From CALKZN01 sp050633585 (GTDB lineage Bacteria; Pseudomonadota; Gammaproteobacteria; Arenicellales; Arenicellaceae): 64,000 nt of DNA. The DNA lies in NCBI GenBank assembly GCA_050633585.1, contig JBOEGT010000034.1, positions 1 to 64,000 of the forward strand. Reading direction: 5' to 3'. This document shows, piece by piece, positions 43,220-53,128 of the stretch. A program made the translations under genes and the position numbers. How positions within the stretch are numbered: the first letter of the stretch is position 1; each line of letters opens with the position of its first letter. The notes under the pieces were generated by a model that was not told the DNA's origin, made no database searches, and saw nothing but the letters and a program-made list of their open reading frames with translations.

Positions 43220-45685
43220 GTGGCAAAAACAACACAAAAAAAATCAACAACTGCTAAAGCAAGTCAAGCAAAGCGATCGACTGCACCTAGGCGTTCGTCA
43301 AAGAAAAAGACAAAAAACGCGAAGGTAAGCAAACGCTCCGCGTTATGGGCTGTTGCGAAACGCTTTTTTATTCGTATCTCGGCGGTCTTGATACTGTGCC
43401 TTTTGGCGATCACGCTTTATCTTGATTTATTAGTGACTAGCAAGTTTGAAGGCCAGAAATGGGCTCTGCCAGCACACGTCTATACGCGAGCAATGGATAT
43501 TTATGTGGGCCAAGCTATTTCTCCTGACACGATAGTGGCTGAACTGAAAGAACTTGGTTATCAACCTCAGCAAAAAAATAGCCACATAACCAGAGCAGGT
43601 CAATTTTTTGTTGCCTCACAAAGCCTCGATGTTTTTCAGCGAGCATTCACTTTTTGGGATTCACAACGAGATGCTAGAAAAATTCGGATCACTTGGCAAA
43701 ATGGATTTATTTCCAGAATTGCCTCCAATGCTGGGCAGTTAGATGCTGTACGCATAGAGCCCCGATTGTTTGGGAGTGTGTCACCATTAAATCACGAAGA
43801 TCGTAGCTTAATTACGCTGGAAGAGACGCCGGAAACTCTAATTGACGCGTTGTTGGTGATGGAGGATCGAAAGTTTTATCGGCATTGGGGGGTTGATCCG
43901 TTAGGAATTGCTAGAGCAATGGTCAGAAACATTAAAGCTGGGCGTACTGTGCAAGGTGGAAGCACGTTAACCCAGCAACTTATTAAAAACTATTTTTTGT
44001 CTTCTGAGAGAACTATTCGGCGTAAATTGACGGAAATGATAATGGCCTTTTTGCTGGAATTTCATTATTCAAAAGAAGAAATTTTGCAAGCCTATTTAAA
44101 TGAGGTGAATCTAGGCCAATCAGGCAATCGCGCAATTCATGGTTTTGGTTTGGGTAGTGAATTTTTATTTGGTAGGCCAATCGGTGAGCTTGAACTCCAT
44201 CAGCAAGCCACCTTAGCGGGGATGGTCAAAGGACCCTCGTCATATAACCCCGTCAGAAATCCAAAGCGTGCAAAAAAACGTCGTAATTTGGTATTGGATG
44301 TGATGGCTCAGCAAGGTTTAATTCAGCAAGCCGTTGCAGATGCCCAGAAATTACAACCTTTGATGACAGTCGGTAATAGGAAAAGCCAGGCTTCTAGAAG
44401 TTATCCTGCTTTTACAGACTTTATTCGTGAGCAGCTGCTGGAGCGTTATCAGTCGAACGATCTCAATGAGGTAGGTTTAAGTATTTACACTACTCTTGAC
44501 CCAAGAGCTCAATCTCGATTAGATCAAGCGATTGATAAAACACTGGTTCAACTCAATAAAGCAAAACCTAAACAAGCCGGGAAAATTCAAGTGGCAGCGA
44601 TTTCGGTACGCACAGACAATGGAGAAGTGTTAGCTATTTCTGGTGGTAGCGATGTAGTCACGGGTGGTTTTAATCGGGCTTTAAACGCAAAACGGCCCAT
44701 TGGTTCATTGGTGAAACCGTTTATTTTGCTTTCTGCCTTGCAGCAAGCGCCTGAAAAATATCAATTAAATCATTTCATTTTGGATGATCAGGTCACTATT
44801 TCTCAAAAGGGAAGCGATGATTGGCTGCCCAGTAATTATGATAAAGCTTTCCATGGGGAAGTCATGCTATTGGATGCTTTAGCGAAGTCTTATAATGTTC
44901 CTTTTGTAAAAATGGGGATGGATGTCGGTTTAGAGTCGGTGGTTGAGACGCTTTATAATTATGGCTTAGACAAGAAGCCACGCAAATTGCCATCAATCTT
45001 GCTTGGTTCATTAGAATTGTCTCCTTTGGAAGTTTCTCAACTCTACTTGACCTTGGCATCAGGTGGTTTTCATACGCCATTAAGCGGAGTGAACTTTGTA
45101 TTGGATAATGCTGATAAACCACTAGAATCATTTGAATTAAAAATTAAACAAGCATCTAAAGGTCAGGCGAATAATTTAGTCACTTATGGGCTGCAAGAAG
45201 TCATGCGTTCCGGTACGGCGGCAAGTATTAACCGCTCTTTTCCTGCAGAGTTAGGGTTGGCGGGGAAAACGGGTACTACCAATGACTTTAAAGATTCATG
45301 GTTTGCGGGCTTTAGCGGTGATGTGCTGACGGTGGTTTGGGTTGGCCGTGATGATAACCAGTCCGTTGGATTGACCGGAGGAAAAGGTGCAGGACAAGTC
45401 TGGAAGAATTATATGAGTAATATGCCTTTGTTGCCACTTGAGCCGCTGATAGCTGCTGACGTCGAATGGTTGGAGTCGCCAACGCTCAGTGATTATGAGG
45501 GGCCACTATTGGAGTATGGCTGTACTTTTTCAAGGCCAATTCCTGTTACGTTTACCAGTGAATCTTCCGTCGTTTGTAGTGAAGAAGGTTTTGAAGATTG
45601 GAGTTCAGACTCTCCGTTTGGTCGGGGTTCAAAACGTCGAGCGACTAATCGTGTTCAACGTTTCTTGGATAGTTTGTTTAATTAG
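43220..45685 (+). CDS. mrcB: penicillin-binding protein 1B
   Basis: An 821-residue class A PBP making and cross-linking peptidoglycan. A basic cytoplasmic tail (1-48) and one membrane helix (about 50-72) lead to a UB2H-like domain (about 80-195). The transglycosylase has Glu215 in MEDRKFYRHWG and GGSTLTQQL at 247-255. The transpeptidase has S496-x-x-K499, SYN 557-559 and KTG 683-685. The start is GTG at 43220, one base after the TAG of a four-codon ORF (43206-43220). A TPR lipoprotein gene follows 46 bases later. Confidence 0.95.
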   Translation: MAKTTQKKSTTAKASQAKRSTAPRRSSKKKTKNAKVSKRSALWAVAKRFFIRISAVLILCLLAITLYLDLLVTSKFEGQKWALPAHVYTRAMDIYVGQAISPDTIVAELKELGYQPQQKNSHITRAGQFFVASQSLDVFQRAFTFWDSQRDARKIRITWQNGFISRIASNAGQLDAVRIEPRLFGSVSPLNHEDRSLITLEETPETLIDALLVMEDRKFYRHWGVDPLGIARAMVRNIKAGRTVQGGSTLTQQLIKNYFLSSERTIRRKLTEMIMAFLLEFHYSKEEILQAYLNEVNLGQSGNRAIHGFGLGSEFLFGRPIGELELHQQATLAGMVKGPSSYNPVRNPKRAKKRRNLVLDVMAQQGLIQQAVADAQKLQPLMTVGNRKSQASRSYPAFTDFIREQLLERYQSNDLNEVGLSIYTTLDPRAQSRLDQAIDKTLVQLNKAKPKQAGKIQVAAISVRTDNGEVLAISGGSDVVTGGFNRALNAKRPIGSLVKPFILLSALQQAPEKYQLNHFILDDQVTISQKGSDDWLPSNYDKAFHGEVMLLDALAKSYNVPFVKMGMDVGLESVVETLYNYGLDKKPRKLPSILLGSLELSPLEVSQLYLTLASGGFHTPLSGVNFVLDNADKPLESFELKIKQASKGQANNLVTYGLQEVMRSGTAASINRSFPAELGLAGKTGTTNDFKDSWFAGFSGDVLTVVWVGRDDNQSVGLTGGKGAGQVWKNYMSNMPLLPLEPLIAADVEWLESPTLSDYEGPLLEYGCTFSRPIPVTFTSESSVVCSEEGFEDWSSDSPFGRGSKRRATNRVQRFLDSLFN

Positions 45686-45731
45686 TGCACAATTCGCTGT
45701 CTAGCAAAAATAGTATTTAAAAGGGCAAATA

Positions 45732-46229
45732 ATGAATATGCAGAAAGCCAATATAGTTCTATCGAGAAAAGCTGCGATCATTTTAGTTTTGTTGATATTG
45801 GGGGGGTGTGCCAGTTCACGCGCTCCAGTTGAAGATGTCAACGCTGGGTTGCCATCTGGTGAAACTCGCCAGGCAAGTGAATTTCAAGAAAACGGTGGGT
45901 TGCAAGGCCAACCATTGTTGCCATCAGAGTCATTGGGAGGGCAGCCGCTTTCCGCACAGCGTTCGACGCCACCTGTTGTCGCAAAGCTTTTGCGTCAGTC
46001 GGATCAAGCGGGTCAGCAACAAGACTGGCCAAAAGCAGAGTCTTATTTGCAGCGCGCATTGCGAATAAGTCCTAAAAATGCTGTCTTGTGGAGCCGAATG
46101 GCTGAAGCAAAGCTGAAGCAAGGTAAATCGGCTCAAGCAGTGCAGTTTGCCAGTAAGTCAAACGCTATTTCTTCCGATCCAAGCTTGCGTGCTAAAAATG
46201 CAGCAATCATTGAATCCGCTGGCAAATAA
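45732..46229 (+). CDS. TPR lipoprotein, candidate PBP1b activator (LpoP-like)
   Basis: A 165-residue predicted outer-membrane lipoprotein: lipobox LGGC with acylated Cys26, a Pro/Gln/Ser-rich linker (about 30-80), then a small TPR-like domain (about 82-160, including WPKAESYLQRALRISPKNAVLWSRMAEAKLKQG in part). This build, and position directly after mrcB, match Pseudomonas LpoP, the TPR lipoprotein that activates PBP1b in place of enteric LpoB. Homology to LpoP is inferred from layout, not from alignment. Confidence 0.7.
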   Translation: MNMQKANIVLSRKAAIILVLLILGGCASSRAPVEDVNAGLPSGETRQASEFQENGGLQGQPLLPSESLGGQPLSAQRSTPPVVAKLLRQSDQAGQQQDWPKAESYLQRALRISPKNAVLWSRMAEAKLKQGKSAQAVQFASKSNAISSDPSLRAKNAAIIESAGK

Positions 46230-46325
46230 GGAGTCCTGCCACGAATTGCTTAGCGTTCCTATCTATTGAGGTTTGCGGCAAAACCACTAGCAAGCCCCGG
46301 TTTTTAGTATTACCATTCGCTAATA

Positions 46326-46354
46326 TTATATTGGTCAAATTTATCCTGTATAAT
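46326..46354 (+). promoter_or_regulatory. predicted ilvE promoter
   Basis: TATAAT at 46349-46354 preceded by TG, with TTATAT at 46326-46331 as a poor -35 at 17 bases. The leader to the ilvE ATG is about 95 bases. I see no leader peptide rich in branched-chain codons, so attenuation is not supported. Confidence 0.4.
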
Positions 46355-46457
46355 TTGGCGCTTTATGTCCTGCGACAATCTAAAGCTTTTGAGAAAAAAG
46401 CGTGATGAATATCGCAAAATTTATACAAAATAAGTCAGAAAAATAGTCGAGTACATT

Positions 46458-47378
46458 ATGAACACATCAGAGTTTATTTGGTTCAATGGTGAAATGATCC
46501 CTTGGGAAAACGCAACGGTCCATGTTATGAGTCATGCGATTCATTATGGTTCAAGCGTATTTGAAGGGATTCGTGCATACGAAACACCAAATGGTACGGC
46601 TATATTTCGCTTAAATGACCATACGAAACGCTTCTTTGATTCAGCTAAAATTTATCGTATGGAGATTCCCTATACGTTTGATGAAATCAACCAAGCGACC
46701 AAGGATGCTGTGACCAAAAATAACCTGAAAGCGGCTTATATTCGACCGGCCGCATTTATCGGTAATGTGGGTATCGGCTTGAACCCAGGATCCCATGTGG
46801 CTGAAGTGATGATTGCTGCGATCAAAATGGGCACTTATTTAGGTGAAGAGGGCTTGAAGAATGGGATTAATGCCGCGGTCACTTCCTGGAATCGTGTTGC
46901 ACCTAATACCTTACCTGCGGGCTCTAAAGCGGGAGGTAACTATCTGTCTTCACAATTGATATCAGGTGAAGCGAAGCGTCATGGCTACGATGAAGGGATT
47001 GGGTTGGATGTGAATGGCCTTATTTCTGAAGGGGCTGGCGAGAATATTTTTGTGATTCGTAATGGCGTTATTTCCACTCCTCCGTCATCGGCTAGCCTTT
47101 TGCCAGGGCTGACTCGAGATGCAATGATAAGGTTTGCTCGCGATGGGGGATATGAAGTGAGAGAAGAGGCTTTAGCGCGTGAAGCACTGTATTTAGCCGA
47201 TGAAGTATTCATGACGGGTACGGCTGCTGAAGTGACGCCTATTCGTTCAATTGACCAAATCGAAATTGGCGCTGGTAGTCGAGGTCCAATTACAGAACAA
47301 TTACAATCTGTCTTTTTTGGACTTTTTGATGGTACAACTGAAGATAAGTACAGTTGGCTTGATTATGTTGATCAATAA
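46458..47378 (+). CDS. ilvE: branched-chain amino-acid aminotransferase
   Basis: A 306-residue PLP enzyme of fold type IV, transaminating leucine, isoleucine and valine. The N-terminal WFNGEMIPWENATVHVMSH, the HYGSSVFEGIRAYETPNG block and the PLP Lys in GSKAGGNYLSSQL (near 152-164) identify it. E. coli IlvE is 309 residues. It sits alone between mrcB/lipoprotein and leuS. Confidence 0.95.
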   Translation: MNTSEFIWFNGEMIPWENATVHVMSHAIHYGSSVFEGIRAYETPNGTAIFRLNDHTKRFFDSAKIYRMEIPYTFDEINQATKDAVTKNNLKAAYIRPAAFIGNVGIGLNPGSHVAEVMIAAIKMGTYLGEEGLKNGINAAVTSWNRVAPNTLPAGSKAGGNYLSSQLISGEAKRHGYDEGIGLDVNGLISEGAGENIFVIRNGVISTPPSSASLLPGLTRDAMIRFARDGGYEVREEALAREALYLADEVFMTGTAAEVTPIRSIDQIEIGAGSRGPITEQLQSVFFGLFDGTTEDKYSWLDYVDQ

Positions 47379-47484
47379 TACTGTCGGTTAAAATTTTCAA
47401 TAAACGATAGTTACGCTAAAAGATCAGAATGATGTCTGATCTTCGACCTTACTCACCTGTAAATTTCTGGCCTAATCCACCTTC

Positions 47485-50088
47485 ATGAAAGATCAGTATA
47501 ACCCTCAAGAAATAGAACAACGCATTCAACAGCACTGGGCTGATGACCAGACTTTTGTTGTGAGTGAAGATCCCAGTAAAGAAAAGTATTATTGCCTCGT
47601 GATGTTCCCTTATCCGTCAGGAAAGTTGCATATGGGGCACGTGCGTAATTACACGATCGGTGATGTGATAAGCCGTTATCAGCGTATGTTGGGTAAAAAT
47701 GTCATGCAACCCATGGGGTGGGACGCTTTCGGCTTGCCGGCTGAAAATGCCGCCATTCAACATCAAGTCCCACCGGCAGCTTGGACGGATGATAATATTT
47801 CCAATATGCGTGGCCAGCTTGCTCGGCTAGGTTTTGCATATGATTGGACGCGTGAATTAGCCACTTGTAAGCCTAATTATTATAAATGGGAGCAGTGGTT
47901 TTTTAGTAAGTTGTACGAAAAAGGTATCGTTTATAAAGCCGAGTCTGAGGTTAATTGGGACCCAATTGATCAAACGGTCTTGGCCAATGAACAAGTGATT
48001 GATGGGAGAGGTTGGCGCTCTGGGGCGCTGGTTGAAAAACGAAAAATACCTCAATGGTTTTTGAAAATCACAGATTATGCTGAAGAGCTTTTGACTGGCC
48101 TTGATGGTCTTGACGGTTGGCCAGACGCGGTACGCACTATGCAGCGTAACTGGATTGGTCGTTCTGAAGGTGTGCAAGCACAGTTTTCATTATCCAATTC
48201 TCAAGCGGGCCTAGATCATTTGTCAATTTATACGACACGGCCTGACACGATAATGGGTGTGACGTATTTAGCCGTCGCAGCAGAGCACCCATTGGCTTTA
48301 TCTGTCGCCGAATCGAATGAACATGTTGCCGAATTTATTCAAGATTGCCGCCAAAGTTCCACTGCTGAAGCTGATATGGAAACCATGGAGAAAAAAGGCA
48401 TAGATCTTGGTGTCACGTGTATTCATCCAATCACGGGTGAGCCAGTGAAGGTTTTTTGCGCTAATTTTGTACTAATGAGCTATGGGACGGGTGCCGTGAT
48501 GGCAGTGCCTGCTCATGATCAGCGTGATTATGAATTTGCACGAAAATACGATATCGAAATCAAACCAGTTATACATCCTGCAGATGGTTCTGAACTTGAT
48601 ATTAGTGAGGCTGCCTATATTGACTATGGTGTGCTTAAAAATTCGGGTGAATTTGATGGCCTGAGTTCTGATGAGGGTAAGCAAGCAGTTGCCGACTGGT
48701 TGGTTGAAAAAGGGTTGGGTGAGAAACAAGTCAATTACCGTTTGCGTGATTGGGGTGTGTCCCGTCAGCGATATTGGGGTTGCCCTATCCCGATGGAATA
48801 TGATGAACAAGGCAATGAAACACCAGCAAAATCTTACCCCGTTGAGCTACCAACAGATGTTGAAGTCACTGGAGATGGCTCGCCATTAAAGCGTATGCCT
48901 GAGTTTTATGAAACTCAAAGTGAAGCTGGAGAGAGTTTGCGCCGTGAAACGGACACGTTTGATACGTTCTTTGAATCATCTTGGTATTACGCACGTTTTT
49001 GTTGCCCTGATAACGATGAAAAAATGCTTGATGATCGCGCAAAGTATTGGTTACCCGTTGATCAGTATATTGGCGGTATTGAGCATGCTATTTTGCATTT
49101 ATTATATGCGAGGTTTTTTAATAAGCTAATGCGTGATGAAGGTTTGATTGAGAATGATGAACCTTTTGAGAAACTGTTAACTCAAGGTATGGTGTTGGCG
49201 GAGACATACTACCGTGAAGATGACTCAGGGAAAAAAGCGTTTTTTAATCCTGCCGATGTTGAATTAACAAAAGATGATAAAGGTGCTGTCGTCAAAGCGG
49301 TATTAAAAGCGGATGGCCTTCCTGTTATTCATGGTGGTATGGAAAAAATGTCGAAATCCAAAAATAATGGCATCGATCCACAAACCATGATTGATAAATA
49401 CGGTTGCGATACGGTTCGATTGTTTACTATGTTTGCGGCACCTCCAGAGCAATCATTAGAGTGGAATGATGATGCGATTGCAGGTTGCGCAAGATTCCTT
49501 CGTCGGGTTTGGGCGCTATATTTCAAATATGAAGCTATTTTGAATCGACACGATTGGCAAATTTTAAGTGGTGAAAAGTTTACCAATAAATCGATGCAAG
49601 ACATGCGTTTTAAAACACATGAGGTTGTTCGAAAAACGCAGTTTGACTTTCAACGAAATCATTTCAATACGGTTGTAGCGGGCGCTATGGAGTTGACAAA
49701 CACCATTGAGAAACAAGATTGGTTTAAAGTTGATGCTGAAGAAGAACTGGTGCTTGTTGAGGCATGCACTGTCTTATTACGTATGCTTGCCCCCATAACG
49801 CCACACATAGCGCAGGAGTTATGGGCTGAATTTGGAGGTGAAGGCCAAATTTTAGATGCTGGTTGGCTAATCGTGGATGAGTCGGCATTGGTCAAAGATG
49901 AAGTAACGTACGTAGTACAGGTTAATGGTAAGTTGCGAGATGAAATTAATGTCGCGGCTTCATTAGGTAAGGATGATATTCAAGCCCAAGCAATGGCCTC
50001 GGCGGGTGTGCAGCGTCATATTGATGGTTTGACAGTCCGCAAAGTGATTGTGGTACCAAATCGTTTGGTGAATATTGTTGCTAATTAA
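47485..50088 (+). CDS. leuS: leucyl-tRNA synthetase
   Basis: An 867-residue class Ia synthetase. The HIGH-type motif is HMGH in PYPSGKLHMGHVRNY (near 42-56); KMSKS lies in MEKMSKSKNNGIDP near 620. The CP1 editing domain is between, with TTRPDTIMGVTY near 250 as the editing-site Thr-rich peptide. It leads the leuS-lptE-holA-proA-nadD cluster. No clear Shine-Dalgarno precedes the ATG at 47485. Confidence 0.97.
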   Translation: MKDQYNPQEIEQRIQQHWADDQTFVVSEDPSKEKYYCLVMFPYPSGKLHMGHVRNYTIGDVISRYQRMLGKNVMQPMGWDAFGLPAENAAIQHQVPPAAWTDDNISNMRGQLARLGFAYDWTRELATCKPNYYKWEQWFFSKLYEKGIVYKAESEVNWDPIDQTVLANEQVIDGRGWRSGALVEKRKIPQWFLKITDYAEELLTGLDGLDGWPDAVRTMQRNWIGRSEGVQAQFSLSNSQAGLDHLSIYTTRPDTIMGVTYLAVAAEHPLALSVAESNEHVAEFIQDCRQSSTAEADMETMEKKGIDLGVTCIHPITGEPVKVFCANFVLMSYGTGAVMAVPAHDQRDYEFARKYDIEIKPVIHPADGSELDISEAAYIDYGVLKNSGEFDGLSSDEGKQAVADWLVEKGLGEKQVNYRLRDWGVSRQRYWGCPIPMEYDEQGNETPAKSYPVELPTDVEVTGDGSPLKRMPEFYETQSEAGESLRRETDTFDTFFESSWYYARFCCPDNDEKMLDDRAKYWLPVDQYIGGIEHAILHLLYARFFNKLMRDEGLIENDEPFEKLLTQGMVLAETYYREDDSGKKAFFNPADVELTKDDKGAVVKAVLKADGLPVIHGGMEKMSKSKNNGIDPQTMIDKYGCDTVRLFTMFAAPPEQSLEWNDDAIAGCARFLRRVWALYFKYEAILNRHDWQILSGEKFTNKSMQDMRFKTHEVVRKTQFDFQRNHFNTVVAGAMELTNTIEKQDWFKVDAEEELVLVEACTVLLRMLAPITPHIAQELWAEFGGEGQILDAGWLIVDESALVKDEVTYVVQVNGKLRDEINVAASLGKDDIQAQAMASAGVQRHIDGLTVRKVIVVPNRLVNIVAN

Positions 50089-50175
50089 TTGTGGAACCAA
50101 GTGAGTTTCGTATAAACTAAAGCCCGTCTCTTCTCTTATACTAACGATAACGATATAAAAATAAAGGTGCTTTCA

Positions 50176-50670
50176 ATGCGTCAAATTTCGCGTCATTTTT
50201 CGACAACATTCATAGTGTTGGTTTTGTCTTTTTTGGTGTCAGCGTGTGGTTTTCATTTGCGTGGACAATTACCGTTGCCTGAAGCTGTCAGCGTTATTTA
50301 TCTAGACGCAGAGCGAAGCGATTTCCAACGTGAATTGCAGGATAGCTTGCGTGCAGCTGGAGCCAACTTGGTTGATCAGCCAAGCCAAGCGAAAGCCATT
50401 CTACAAATTGTTGATGAATATGCAGAGCGTGAGGCATTGACATTAAATACAGATGGGCGTGCTACTGCCTACAAACTCTATTATACCGTTGAGTATGTCG
50501 TTGCTAATGAAAAGCAAGAATTGCTGCGTGAAGGCACATTAGTTGAGCAAAGCCAATATAATTTCAGCTCAGGCCAAGCCGTTAGGCAAGAAAACGAAGA
50601 AGCAGAATTGCTGGAAGAAATGTATAAAGAGTTATCTCTCAAACTTGTTCGTCAACTTGGTTCATTGTAA
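50176..50670 (+). CDS. lptE: LPS-assembly lipoprotein LptE
   Basis: A 164-residue outer-membrane lipoprotein that plugs the LptD barrel for LPS insertion. Signal peptide and lipobox LVSAC with acylated Cys24, followed by the family GFHLRG. I place the start at ATG 50176, which has AAAGG eight bases upstream, rather than GTG 50167. Its position between leuS and holA is highly conserved. Confidence 0.94.
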   Translation: MRQISRHFSTTFIVLVLSFLVSACGFHLRGQLPLPEAVSVIYLDAERSDFQRELQDSLRAAGANLVDQPSQAKAILQIVDEYAEREALTLNTDGRATAYKLYYTVEYVVANEKQELLREGTLVEQSQYNFSSGQAVRQENEEAELLEEMYKELSLKLVRQLGSL

Positions 50671-50736
50671 AGACATCCTTTTCAAACGGGGCAAGGGACG
50701 AGCATTCCTTTGCCCTTTGTTATCTAGTGTATCGAT

Positions 50737-51789
50737 ATGCGCGTAGTTGCTGATCAGTTAACGCAACAACTGGTCAAGCAAACGCCAAAAATTTTGTTGC
50801 TGCATGGCAATGAAACATTGTTGGTTGAAGAGGCTTTGGATCAGCTTAGGGCGCATTTTCGACAACAAGGTTTTATAGAACGACTGACCTATTCTGTTGA
50901 TGCGGGTTTTGATTGGAATCAACTGGCAGACTCTGGCCAAAATATGTCCTTATTCAGTGAGTCGCGATTATTAGAAATTCGTATGCCTACTGGAAAGCCA
51001 GGTGTTAAAGGTGCTAAGTTTTTTACGGAACTGACTCAAAAAATCGCCTTTGGCGATGTGGCAGATGCATATCTTGTGATTACCGAGGGTTTAACAAAGC
51101 AGCAACGGTCTGCAAAATGGGCGAGTATGATTGATTCTGCGGGTTGGATCATCGACACGTATGACATCAAAGCTGAACAGCTCCCACAATGGTTAAAACA
51201 GCGCTTTCAAAGCAGAGCTCTTCGAGTAGAGGCAGGCGTGATTGAAACACTTGCTAATGCGACTGAAGGGAATTTGTTAGCAGCAGCGCAAATTATTGAT
51301 CAGCTAGCGGTGCTCGCCGATGATGGTGCTGTACCAATCAAATTACTTGAACAGACAATGGAAGATCAGTCTCGCTTCACTGTGTATAGTTTTGTAGATA
51401 GTTGTTTGTTGGGCGTGTCAGCAGAATGTATTCATCGTTTAGAGAGAATTCGTACAGAAGCGGATAACGCGGTGTTACTCATTTGGTCATTAGCGAAAGA
51501 AACTCGTGAATTATTGCAGATGGCTGAACTCATCGCTAATGGTCAATCCATAACGGCTGTTATGAAACAACACCGAGTCTGGTCTAATCGCCAACGCTTT
51601 GTCAGTGCCGCATTAAACCGTTTAGATAAAACATCGTTAAGCGATATTCTGACACGAATAACCCAGTTGGATGCAATGGCTAAGGGCCAGCGTCAGGGTG
51701 ATATTTGGCATGAGCTAGAAAAGCTTTGTTTACGTTATTGTGGTATTGAAACATTGCCGATAGTGGCGAATAATTCAAGTTATGGCTAA
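50737..51789 (+). CDS. holA: DNA polymerase III delta subunit
   Basis: A 350-residue clamp-loader subunit that opens the beta clamp. The N-terminal LLLHGNETLLVEEALDQLR replaces the usual FLVxGDExLLVQE motif region. The AAA+ fold domain lacks a Walker A motif, as in all delta subunits. It overlaps proA by 8 bases. Confidence 0.93.
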   Translation: MRVVADQLTQQLVKQTPKILLLHGNETLLVEEALDQLRAHFRQQGFIERLTYSVDAGFDWNQLADSGQNMSLFSESRLLEIRMPTGKPGVKGAKFFTELTQKIAFGDVADAYLVITEGLTKQQRSAKWASMIDSAGWIIDTYDIKAEQLPQWLKQRFQSRALRVEAGVIETLANATEGNLLAAAQIIDQLAVLADDGAVPIKLLEQTMEDQSRFTVYSFVDSCLLGVSAECIHRLERIRTEADNAVLLIWSLAKETRELLQMAELIANGQSITAVMKQHRVWSNRQRFVSAALNRLDKTSLSDILTRITQLDAMAKGQRQGDIWHELEKLCLRYCGIETLPIVANNSSYG

Positions 51790-53056
51790 TTTAAACGAAA
51801 TGACAATAAAACAGATGCTTGATGCGCTTGGTCAGCAAGCGGTGGCGGCATCTAAAGAGTTGGCAAGGGCAACAACGCAGACAAAAAATGCTGCGTTATT
51901 AGCGATTGCTGAAAATATTGAAAATATGGCTGCTGAGCTAAAATCAGCGAACATGAAAGACCTTGTTGCGGGTAAAGAGCGAGGTTTGGATGAAGCGTTA
52001 TTAGATCGCTTAGCACTGAATGATAAGGTCATCGCTGGTATGGTGGAAGGTATTCGCCAGATTGTGGCGCTGCCAGACCCTGTTGGTTCAGTTGAAGGTT
52101 TGAAGTATTTGCCCTCCGGTATACAGCTTGGCAAAATGCGAGTGCCTTTGGGCGTTGTAGGGATTATTTACGAATCACGGCCAAATGTGACAATTGATGC
52201 GGCTGCACTATGCCTTAAATCGGGGAATGCAACTATCTTGCGAGGTGGGTCTGAGGCGATTCACTCCAATGTGGCGTTGGCAAAATGCATTCAAAATGGT
52301 TTGAAGTCAACAGGGTTGTCAGAACAATGCGTTCAGGTCATTGAAACGACCGATCGAGCTGCTGTTGGCGCACTAATTACCGACTCACAACATGTAAATG
52401 TCATTATTCCACGTGGCGGTAAAGGCTTGATCGCTAGGATCAGTCAAGAAGCATCGGTGCCTGTTATTAAACACTTGGATGGTAATTGCCATGTATATCT
52501 AGATCGTGAGGCTGATGTAGAAAAGGCTTTTCAGATTGCGTTAAATGCTAAAACTCGTCGTTACGGCGTTTGTAATGCGATGGAAACATTGCTGGTACAT
52601 AATGAGATAGCCGAGCAAGTTTTGCCTAGGTTGATTGAGGCCTATGCTGAAAAAGGCGTGGAGTTGAGAGGCTGTTCGCGTACTCAAGCATTTGATGCTA
52701 AGATAAAGCCTGCAACGCAAGAAGATTGGGAGACAGAGTATTTAGCGCCAATGTTAGCGATTAAAATAGTTGATAGTTGTGATCAAGCGATTCAGCACAT
52801 TGCTGAGTATAGTTCTGACCATACCGAGGCTATTGTGACACAAGATGTGAGCATCGCTAATCAATTTATCCGAGAAGTTGATTCAAGTTCCGTGATGGTA
52901 AATGCCTCGACGGGCTTTGCTGATGGGTTTGAGTATGGGCTAGGCGCTGAAATAGGTATTAGTACTGACCGTTTACATGTTCGTGGGCCAGTGGGGCTTG
53001 AAGGCTTAACGACCGAAAAGTGGGTTGTTTATGGTGATGGCCATATACGGGGGTAA
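51782..53056 (+). CDS. proA: gamma-glutamyl phosphate reductase
   Basis: A 424-residue aldehyde-dehydrogenase-fold enzyme for the second step of proline synthesis. The nucleophilic Cys is in RRYGVCNAMETLLVH (near 260-273); the N-terminal IYESRPNVTIDAAALCLKSGNA and the C-terminal GPVGLEGLTTEKWV are family blocks. The start lies inside holA (8-base overlap). Placement before nadD is as in Pseudomonas. Confidence 0.97.
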   Translation: MANLNEMTIKQMLDALGQQAVAASKELARATTQTKNAALLAIAENIENMAAELKSANMKDLVAGKERGLDEALLDRLALNDKVIAGMVEGIRQIVALPDPVGSVEGLKYLPSGIQLGKMRVPLGVVGIIYESRPNVTIDAAALCLKSGNATILRGGSEAIHSNVALAKCIQNGLKSTGLSEQCVQVIETTDRAAVGALITDSQHVNVIIPRGGKGLIARISQEASVPVIKHLDGNCHVYLDREADVEKAFQIALNAKTRRYGVCNAMETLLVHNEIAEQVLPRLIEAYAEKGVELRGCSRTQAFDAKIKPATQEDWETEYLAPMLAIKIVDSCDQAIQHIAEYSSDHTEAIVTQDVSIANQFIREVDSSSVMVNASTGFADGFEYGLGAEIGISTDRLHVRGPVGLEGLTTEKWVVYGDGHIRG

Positions 53057-53128
53057 TGATTACACGATTATGTTGATTGAAAATGTAAACCCATCGGAGG
53101 TTTTGTTCTGAGTAAAACAGCTTCCAAA

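Noticed and set aside
43206..43220. Four-codon ORF (ATG AAT GGT CTG TAG) overlapping the mrcB GTG
   Set aside because: The stop-start overlap looks like coupling, but four codons without a clear ribosome-binding site may well be chance.
47424..47445. AGATCAG/CTGATCT hairpin between ilvE and leuS as a terminator
   Set aside because: The 7-bp stem is not followed by a T-tract on either strand.
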